64,000 nucleotides of DNA from Rhinopithecus roxellana (lineage: Eukaryota; Chordata; Mammalia; Primates; Cercopithecidae). The notes under the pieces are model-generated. The model saw only the letters and a program-made list of their open reading frames with translations. It had not been told where the DNA came from and did not search any database. The translations under genes and the position numbers were made by a program. The stretch's first letter is position 1. The number at the start of each line of letters is the position of its first letter. The DNA lies in assembly GCF_007565055.1 (NCBI RefSeq), contig NC_044557.1, positions 75,030,595-75,094,594 of the forward strand, read 5' to 3'. Below, piece after piece: positions 56,136 to 64,000 of this stretch.

Positions 56136-59100
56136 TATCACCTAATAAAGGAGGGAGTAGGAGTAGTCTTCCCTTTCTTACGTAAAAAATATGTGATTCC
56201 TGGAAAAAAAAGAAATTTGAAATTGATGATAGTATTCTACTTTTGTGTGACATTGTCCATATTCAAAAAAATTTAGCGTGAAATGCTATTAATGATTTTA
56301 TCAAAGTTAATAGCTACTACAGTTTCAAAGCTTCAATTATTACTTATACTATTTTATCAGCTCTAGTATTTTTTATATAAGTTCAAGTAATGTATAATGC
56401 CAATTTTAGTGTATACATAAATACTGTAAGCTGTATTTAGCATCTATGAAGTATCAAACAACTATTAAATGTAAATTAGTTATATGTATGTCCCATAACA
56501 TACACTAATAAAATTAATACTATCTATAAAGTAATATTTTTTCTGCACTTAGAAAATTCCCTCACATAATTATTTTTATAATTACCAAACATGATACATC
56601 AACATTTTAGAAAATGAATAACGGTTTGAATAAAGTTCAACAATAAGAGCTTCTGTAATCTGCCAGATATCTGCCAGATGTGTAATGCACTCACTGCTCA
56701 TATTTAAGTATTTAATGTCACATGTTATTGGCCTGCATTGTATCACTACATATTTTTCAAAGCTATGTTTAATATATGGATAACTTTTTTACTTTACAAA
56801 GTTGCTTAGTTATATTTATCCATTATTTTAATATTCAGATTATTTCAGTGATTCCACACTTTCAATAGTAAATTTTTACCGACAAAACAAGACCTTTTTG
56901 TCTGCAGTTTGTGTATGTGTTGATTATTCATAAATATATTGAATCTACCAAAACTCAAGGTGAATATTGTCAATGATGACGTTAATGATGAACTCAATAT
57001 TTTCCACCCACCTCATTATTTACTTTGGTGTTGGCTACTTATCTTATTCATATACATAGAGAATAATTTGGATGCCATCAAATAACTTTAATGAATATAG
57101 TTCCTGGTTATATTTGTGATGGTATTATAAATAATCCACTTTTACTTAAGAATGTCTGATGAAACAGTAACTATTATACATTTTATCAAATATTTGTCCT
57201 TGAGTACATGGATTTTAATATATTATGTGACATAATGAAAAGTATGCCTAAAGCACTTGTGCTGTATACTAAAGTATAATGTCCATGTCAATGAAAAGTA
57301 CTTGTGTGATTATTTGATTTGCGATTTTTACTAGCTACTATTTTTATATGCTTTTCATTTGAAGAATAATGTACAGAAAATTTGTGGTTATACCTACTTG
57401 ATTATTTGACAGAATTTGGTTTTGAAAAATAACAAAGAGTCCTGTCGCTTCAATAAAACAATGTAAGTTTTCAAGAGAAAATTAGAATTTTAGAAAACAT
57501 GCATCCAACATTTTATGTTTGACTGCTCCTCAGCAAAAATATTTTTCTGACAAAATTGGGAATGATATTAATAAATGTGACCTCAGAAATACCATATAAT
57601 ACAGTGTGTTGGGATTTGAAAGTTGTGCACAACTTTGTAAACCAATACTTTCCAAATGACAGGTGAAAATTGTTAAAAAAAAAATGTATGCATGAGGAAA
57701 AAAGTTGCAACATGGATTCACTGATTTTATATAACAGAATAAAAATTATAATTTTTCTAATTATAAATACAATTTAAGAAGTAACCTCTTGTGGAATTTC
57801 TGTGTAATATTAAAGGAGACTATTAACAATTATCTGAAATGCCTATTGCAATTTCTCTCATTTTCCTGATAACATATGTATGTGAGTCCAAATTATCAAA
57901 TTCTTCAACAAGAACATCATATACAACAGATTGAAGGAACAAGCAGATACATAAATGTAGTTGTATTTAAGGCAAGTATTAATGAGTTTTGAAACAATGT
58001 AAAATATTTCTGCTTGCCTCAGTAAATTTTTTGTTTCAAAATGTAGTTTTTACATGCAAATATGTATCTTTATATGTAATGGACTTATTTAAAATCCAGT
58101 AATAAAAATTGATTTAAAATTCTTTTAAATTTGTATATTGGTAATAAAATTAGTTTATCATATTTATATCATCACAGATATTAATATATTCATATGTGAT
58201 ATGATAGATATTGATAGCAATAACCCACACACCTGCGAGAAAGGAGTCACTCCAACAAATAGGGCTGGAAAATTAGCAATAATTGTGCACTCAAAGCAAA
58301 ACTCAACTTGTTCCCTGTTTTATTCCTTGTCACTCTCCTTTATTCTCAACAAAGCAATACAATTTTCTTAAAACAACATTGCTCTCTGGTAGCAAAATAA
58401 GTGAAAGTATCCCATTTGTGCCCCAAGTTCTTGGGGTGCATGGTTGTCTTGAGAAGTAGTGGCTTATTTTCAAGTGTTAATTTTGTGATTTGTAAATCAT
58501 GGCACATTTCTTTAGTGATGCTGTGTTCTAAACAAAAATATATTTGCATTATCTGTGATTTATGTTATGATTTGTGATTTATATTCTATAATTTATGATT
58601 TGGATCATAGATTTATCCATTTTTATATGTGTAAACTTGAGACACAATATATTTTATTATATTTAGACATACATTCAGTGGTAGTAATTACAGGATTCAA
58701 GAGAGAAATGATGATGGTGTGGAATTGGGTAGTGAAGTGCAGTCGAATAAAAGTGGGCAGATTCTGCTTTATTTTGAGAGTAGGAACAGAAAACAGGTTT
58801 ACTAATTAAATTTGGGATGTGAGATAAAGTTTTGGGGAAATAATTTACAGCAAATTTGGGAGCCTGAACAAATAGTAAGATTAAGTTGATGTTCACTTAC
58901 ATGAAAATGTTATATCTTTAGGGGAGGAGAGTGCATGAGAGGGTGTGGCAGTATAAAATTCCACTTTTAACATACTATGTTTGACATATTTATTAGTCTT
59001 AAATGTGAAGATATAAGTAGGCAGAATATTACATACTTGAAAAGTGGAGTTCATTGAAGAATTTTACTGGTGATTTCATTTAAGGAGCTCTCAGTGAAAT

Positions 59101-59352
59101 GGGCATATTTAAAGTCATGATTATGTAAACTCAAGAGAATGACTGTAAACAGAAACAATATGCAGATCCATGCTTCTTGAAGAATGAAGAATTTCTCCAT
59201 TAATTCCACATATGTTTAAGTGTTTCGCTGAAGTCCTCTTCTAGAGAAGACAGGGTAAGATTGGCCTAAAGGAATCAAGAAACATTCCTGTGAGTCAAAG
59301 TTTCATACTAGGGATGGGCATAGGATCCAATAAGAACTGAATGGATGTAATC
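56136..59352. other. Unclassified AT-rich DNA
   Basis: The longest featureless stretch in the window (3.2 kb). Near 58547-58605 the motif 'TTTATGATTTG/TGATTTAT' recurs five or so times as an imperfect local repeat. Only chance frames. No RNA gene seen. Confidence 0.45.
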
Positions 59353-59357
59353 ATACT

Positions 59358-60074
59358 TGTGTTAGTCTGTTTTGTGTTGCTAGAAAGAAATTCCTGAGAC
59401 TGGGTAATTTAGAAAGAAAAGAGGTTTATTTGACTCACATTTCTGAAGGTTGTGCAAGCATGATACCAATATCTGCTCAGTTTCTGATGAAGGCCTCAGG
59501 AAACTTACAATCATGGCAGAAGGTGAAGGGGAGACAGTCTGTCATATGGCAGGAGAGGGAACAAAAGAAAGAGAAGGAGGTACCAGGCTCTTTTTTGTTT
59601 TGTTTTGTTTTCTTGAGATGGAGTCTAGGTCTGTCACACAGGCTGGAGTGCAGTGGTGGGATCTCGGCTCATTGCAAACTCTGCCTCCTGGGTTCAGGTG
59701 ATTCTTTGGCCTCTGCCTCCTGAGTAGTTGGGATTATGGGCTCACACCACTACTCCCGGCTAATTTTTGTATTTTTAGTAGAGATAAGGTTTCACCATGT
59801 TGGCCAGGATGGTCTCATCCTCCTGACCTTGTGATCCACCTGCCTCGGTCTCCCAAAGTGCTGGGATTACAGGTGTGAGACATCACACCCAGTTTGTACC
59901 AGGCTCTTTTAAACAAGCATATCTTGCAATATTTACTATCATTGGGAGGGGATCAATCAATTCATGAAAGATCTGCCCCCAGTGACCCAAACACCTTCTG
60001 CTAGGCCCACCTCCAGTGTTGAAGGTTACCTTTCAACATGAGATTTGGAGGGAACACACATACAAACCATATCA
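59358..60074 (-). mobile_element. Solo MaLR LTR (MST-like) with 5-bp TSD
   Basis: Complement of a complete LTR from TGTGTTAGTCTGTTTTG at the left to CAAACCATATCA at the right, about 400 bp without the Alu inside. ATACT flanks it at 59353-59357 and 60075-60079, the 5-bp duplication typical of this retrovirus-like group. No internal sequence: a solo LTR made by LTR-LTR recombination. An Alu splits it at 59595-59895. Confidence 0.9.
59595..59895 (-). mobile_element. Alu inserted in the solo LTR, with TSD
   Basis: Complement of a full Alu (S- or Y-like), with a (TTTTG)n-type tail at 59595-59612. The TSD GTACCAGGCTCTTTT is at 59580-59594 and 59896-59910. Confidence 0.94.
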
Positions 60075-60079
60075 ATACT

Positions 60080-61034
60080 TTTTGGGGGGATTTTCTGGAA
60101 TATAAAATATATTATTACTCTTTCCTATTGAACTTAAATGTGAGAAGACGTCGGCTCTGTAACTACTAGTGTAGTTTTGTTGCTGTAAGAGGAGGCACTG
60201 TTTGAAAATAATACAAATCTAGAGAAAAAGCTAAGAAATGAAAACAGACAAACTTCCCCTTTGTAAACTCACTTGAGATAATCAATAATAGGATTCACAA
60301 AGTCAGTGTTACCCTTGAACTTTTAGCTGGGTATAATAACAAATTTCTTTTAAACAATTCATTCAATATACTTGTTTTCATTAAACAGTTTTAAATTTGA
60401 TTATCTGTCCTGCTCAATTTTTAGTAGTCACATAGTTCCTGGATTTCTAGGTGATTATGTTATCTTCTGAAATTTAATTTATCCACAATAACTAATAGAT
60501 TTAAAAAATTCGAGTGAGGTTTTCAGCATCTGAATGTTATTTAAAAGGAAAAACTATGATATATGTAAGTATATGGAAGAAAATTGTTAAAATAAGAGTC
60601 GTTTAACAACTTTTTTTATTTTGAATATTTGGAAAATGACATATCAAGTATATTTTATCAGTCTTGCATTTTTAGTTTTAAATTAATGTAGTATTTATTT
60701 ACTTACTTATAGATAAGCTACAATGTGATTATATGTAACAGATTTTGAATCATTTCTAATAATATAACATATATCTTATGGTATTTATACCACTTAATAA
60801 CTACAGCATTATTGTCACCTTTTACATTTTTGATTACTTCCCTGCCCTGTCATCTACTGCAAAGGTTATATCACAGTTTCTTAAGGTCTATCATTCATCT
60901 GATGTTTCAATACCTGCCTAAGTGAGAAGTTCTCCCATAAATATTTCAGTAGTTTTCAGAGACTAATAGGGAATCACAGATTTTGAATTGGAATATTTCC
61001 CTTATAGTTCATTTATACTAACCTATTCATTTTC
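60080..61034. other. Unclassified AT-rich DNA
   Basis: No gene or nameable repeat. Confidence 0.4.
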
Positions 61035-61140
61035 ATTAGAATATTACATTGAGAGATGTTACGTGATTTCATCAAAGTCACATACCTGAAGAGAAGTGGT
61101 GAATATACGAACTCACTCATGTGTCTGGAGTCTTTTTACT
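61035..61140 (-). repeat. Possible MIR fragment
   Basis: 'gagagatgttacgtgatttcatcaaagtcacatacctgaagagaagtgg' resembles the MIR complement 'gaggttaagtaacttgcccaaggtcacacagctagtaagtgg'. Short; moderate support. Confidence 0.45.
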
Positions 61141-61379
61141 CTTATATTACTTTCACTTGTTTTGTCTTCATGTCTTCTGAGATAGCAAATGTACCTTGGT
61201 GTTCTTAATGCCATTCGTAGACATATCCTGAATCTGGTCTGTGACCCAATTTATCTACAATACCAAATACAAGCATAAGAATCTTACAGCTTTTTTAATT
61301 TTAAAATTCTTTTAAAATTAAAAACAAAAAACACTGATTCTTAAATAAATGCTATCAAAAAGACTCCAAAAGAGGAATT

Positions 61380-61615
61380 GCTATGTAAGTGTGTGTAGGT
61401 GTATATACTACATATATAGCATTTATACTTCTCTATTTATAAATACATAAATTTATAAATATATATGTCTATATAAATAGAGATAAACATATATGCTCAT
61501 TAATCCCACATAAATAATAGAAATACATATTTATGTCTATTTATAGACATATATATTGATAAATGTATGTATTTATAAATAGAATATATATGTTCTATAT
61601 ATGTATTTATATGTT
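61380..61615. repeat. AT-rich low-complexity tract
   Basis: Imperfect repeats of TATATA, TTTATAAATA and TATAAATAGA over about 235 bp, with many short self-complementary stretches. Likely decayed dinucleotide/octanucleotide repeats. Confidence 0.75.
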
Positions 61616-61919
61616 AAAGGTACATGTTTAGTAAAATAGGGAGGAACCAAACATTAATAAGAGACTAGTGCCTTTGCTAAATAGTGTTGCAAACACATAT
61701 ATAATCTTTGGAAACATTTTGACTCATTGACACTCATTTGATTTTTCCCCCTAAATAAATTTTATTTTGCAAATTACTTATAATAGCATTCAATACAAAT
61801 TCATACTTGTTAGTGGAATTTATAATCCCTCATTTTTGCATTCCCAGTAATGAATAATTGACAAGTAAGCCAATGTCTTACATTGCCTAAATTTTTATAC
61901 AATACTTAGAAATGTTTTC
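61616..61919. other. Unclassified AT-rich DNA
   Basis: Nothing recognised. Confidence 0.4.
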
Positions 61920-62045
61920 TTTAGGCCGTATTCTTAGAAGTAGAATTGAGTTAATGATATAGATAGTTTTAAGTGCTAAAGTTAGAATACAATATTAATT
62001 TTCAAAGGAATTAGAACCTTTTAGAGTTCTCCACTGCTGTGTTTA
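61920..62045 (-). mobile_element. Possible old L1 fragment
   Basis: 'aggccgtattcttagaagtagaattgagt' and 'ttagagttctccactgctgtg' resemble the old L1 complement 'gggtatattcctagaagtggaattgctgggt ... ccaccagcagtgt'. Weak. Confidence 0.35.
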
Positions 62046-62089
62046 CTTAATAGAGCTATTGTTTTGTGCCTGTACTTAGCACTTTTACT

Positions 62090-62091
<2 letters not shown>

Positions 62092-62120
<29 letters not shown>

Positions 62121-62403
62121 GAGACGGAGTCTCGCTCTTTTGCCCAGGCTGGAGTGCAGTGGCCGGATCTCAGCTCACTGCAAGCTCCGCCTCCTGGGTT
62201 TATGCCATTCTCCTGCCTCAGCCTCCCCAGTAGCTGGGACTACAGGCGCCCGCCACCTCGCCCGGCTAGTTTTTTGTATTTTTTAGTAGTGACGGGGGTT
62301 TCACGGTGTTAGCCGGGATGGTCTCGATTTCCTGACCTCGTGATCCACCCGTCTCGGTCTCCCAAAGTGCTGGGATTACAGGCTTGAGCCACCGCGCCCG
62401 GCC
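62092..62403 (-). mobile_element. Young AluY, Old World monkey type
   Basis: Complete Alu with a 29-base T tail (62092-62120). Carries GTGGCCGGATCTCAGCTC, GCCACCTCGCCCGGCTAG and GGCTTGAGCCACCGCGCCCG, variants I recall as diagnostic of macaque/baboon-lineage AluY subfamilies. Few differences from that consensus, so recent. Only a 6-bp flanking match (CTTCTT), so the TSD is uncertain. Confidence 0.93.
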
Positions 62404-62837
62404 TCCTTCTTATATTATTATGACGCATTTAAAAATTTGGCAGAACTTTTCTCATTCATATTATCCATGTATTGTTCAGCTGCCCTTTATATGTTCAGCT
62501 ATCCTTGCTGATGCTCATTCATCCCACATAAGTAATTTTTATTAAATTAAAATTATTTTAATACTATCATACTTTATGCATTAATTCTGAAAATTATCTT
62601 AGAACTTAACATGTTCAGCATATCTGCTTTACCTCAAAGAACAATATAACATTAGATTTCCTGTATCTCTGTAAAAGTTTTACAACCTTTTTAAGCACCT
62701 CACATCATTTTTTATCATATTATCCCCAGATATATTGATGGAAATACTAACATTAACTTCCATTTTGTCAAACTGCTGACTGATACTTGGAAATTTTTAT
62801 TGTGCCATACCCTTATTGAACAAATGATAATTCTAAT
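62404..62837. other. Unclassified AT-rich DNA
   Basis: Nothing recognised. Confidence 0.4.
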
Positions 62838-62842
62838 AGTTT

Positions 62843-62844
<2 letters not shown>

Positions 62845-62876
<32 letters not shown>

Positions 62877-63134
62877 AAGATGGAGTGTCTCTCTGTCGCC
62901 CAGGCTGGAGTGTGGTATCGCGATCTCAGCTCACTGCAAGCTCCGCCCCCTGGGTTCACGCCATTCTCCTGCCTCAGCCTCCGGAGTAGCTGGGACTACA
63001 GGTTCCCGTTACCACGCCTGGCTAATTTTTTTGTATTTTTAGTAGAGACGGGGTTTCACCGTGTTGGTCAGTATGGCCTTGATCTTCTGACCTCGTGATC
63101 CACCCGTCTCGGCCTCCCAAAGTGCTCAGATTAC
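62845..63134 (-). mobile_element. AluY, slightly 5'-truncated, with TSD
   Basis: T tail of about 28 bases (62845-62872), then an AluY complement to AAGTGCTCAGATTACA; the first 20 or so Alu bases are missing. AGTTTCC flanks it at 62838-62844 and 63135-63141. Confidence 0.92.
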
Positions 63135-63269
63135 AGTTTCCATTTTTATTTATTTTCAGTGAATAAAATTAAAATGTTAGTTGCCAGGAGGAAAGAATCT
63201 CTAAGGGATTTTTCATAAGAATAAGTCTTAGTAAGTGAGACAGCAATGTTGCTGGAAGAACGTGATTCA

Positions 63270-63410
63270 TCTTCTTCCAGTTTCTTCATCTCAGCAGTTA
63301 AAATTGGGAAAACAGTTACCTCCATTGGAGTGCTGTTGTAAGGACCAAATTAGGTAACTTACATGATATGCTTAGCGTATTGCCTGACAAAAAGGAATTC
63401 ATTATATTTA
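63270..63410 (+). repeat. MIR or L2 3' end
   Basis: 'cagtttcttcatctcagcag', 'gttacctccattggagtgctgttgtaaggaccaaattaggtaac', 'gcttagcgtattgcctgac' follow the 'cagtttcctcatctgtaaaa...gttgtgaggattaaatgag...cttagcacagtgcctg' order shared by MIR and L2. Confidence 0.7.
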
Positions 63411-63584
63411 TGTTAGTTTCTTTCCCTTTGTATACCTATCCTAAAGGTAACTATGAAGCAATTTGACATGAGTCAATTTATTTTCAGCAAGAAAATTCTG
63501 GCAGAAATGAAAATGATAAGGAGAGTTGCAGAAGACAGACATTATGAAGACAGTTTAGGAGACTATTAGTAATCATATCAAAAT

Positions 63585-63690
63585 AGCTACAATTGACTGA
63601 GTGCAAATATGTCACTAAACATTTTGCTAATATTATATAAAATTTTCCAAAAATTTGTGCAAGAAAGATACTACTAATTGTCAATTGAAT
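63585..63690 (-). repeat. MIR fragment
   Basis: 'tagctacaattgactgagtgcaaatatgtcactaaacattttgctaatattatataaaattttcc' follows the MIR complement (attgagtgcttactatgtgcca...aagc...ttacatgtattaactcatttaatcctc). Confidence 0.55.
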
Positions 63691-64000
63691 TATGGCAAAC
63701 CAAAGCACATAGAAGGTAGCAGTCATGCTGAATATTACAGAGAAACAATGATAACATTAGGGATTTAAATTAAACCAATCTTATTCTACAGTCCTGTTGT
63801 AACATTATAATGAGGAAAAGAGGATGATAATATTGATAATGAAGACATAGAAGCTGTTGCTATGTTTGTGTAAGCTATTTCTACTTACTATATATTTAAA
63901 AGCAATAAAATGCTTTAAGTTAGGGACAGTTTTTATTGCTACTTTCTATAGAGAGAAACAGAAATAGAGAGAAATTAAGTACATTGCTCTGGTTAGTACG
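63691..64000. other. Unclassified AT-rich DNA
   Basis: Nothing recognised up to the window end. Confidence 0.4.

Noticed and set aside
62064..63098. Open frames of 72-97 codons in several Alus (also near 1074, 6010, 16124, 41635, 59430)
   Set aside because: Characteristic Alu translations; no evidence of exonisation such as splice sites joined to a host gene.

Overview
The window looks like intergenic or deep intronic nuclear DNA from an Old World monkey. It is AT-rich, with no host exon, tRNA or rRNA gene that I can support, and is dominated by primate repeats of many ages. Two signals place it in Cercopithecidae rather than human or ape. The youngest Alu (62092-62403) carries the GCCGGATCT and CTCGCCCGGCTAG variants and a GGCTTGAGCC 5' end, as in monkey-specific AluY. 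The young L1 3' UTRs (7254-7609, 16497-16726) have the 'gatataaatgatgaattgatgggtgctgac' type of end instead of the human L1HS sequence. These assignments are from memory of consensus sequences; species and chromosome cannot be named.

Layout. 1-9740: old AT-rich DNA with a young AluY, an AluS, three same-strand MIR fragments, a young 5'-truncated L1 and a hAT-type DNA transposon. 9741-11700: a 5'-truncated L1 with clear target-site duplications (TSDs), split by an Alu whose tail became a pentanucleotide array. 11700-15300: old L1 pieces and two roughly 96% identical inverted copies of a 340-bp segment, one abutting a (GTATT)n array. 16121-22679: the centrepiece, a site hit twice. First came a chimeric L1-3'-end/Alu-right-half insertion, then a full-length 6.2-kb L1 with both ORFs open, both on the minus strand and both using the same target sequence, so the TSD is present three times. 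22680-36245: old DNA with an L1M/HAL1-like remnant, a Tigger-type transposon and a degraded L1. 36250-41100: nested minus-strand old L1s with an LTR fragment. 45115-49072: a minus-strand class I endogenous retrovirus remnant with 5' LTR, tRNA-Pro-like primer site, gag pieces and a pol tail, with most of the reverse transcriptase missing. 49790-52410: another old L1. 52410-64000: sparse old repeats, two MaLR LTRs (one a solo LTR with TSD, split by an Alu), and young Alus near the right end.

The only long, apparently functional reading frames are L1 ORF1 and ORF2, which encode the RNA-binding protein and the endonuclease/reverse transcriptase that act in cis to copy the element and in trans to mobilise Alu. 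The Alu insertions and the L1/Alu chimera here are typical products of that machinery. No novel protein system was found; the most interesting items are structural: repeated use of one insertion site, the chimeric retroinsertion and the young inverted duplication.
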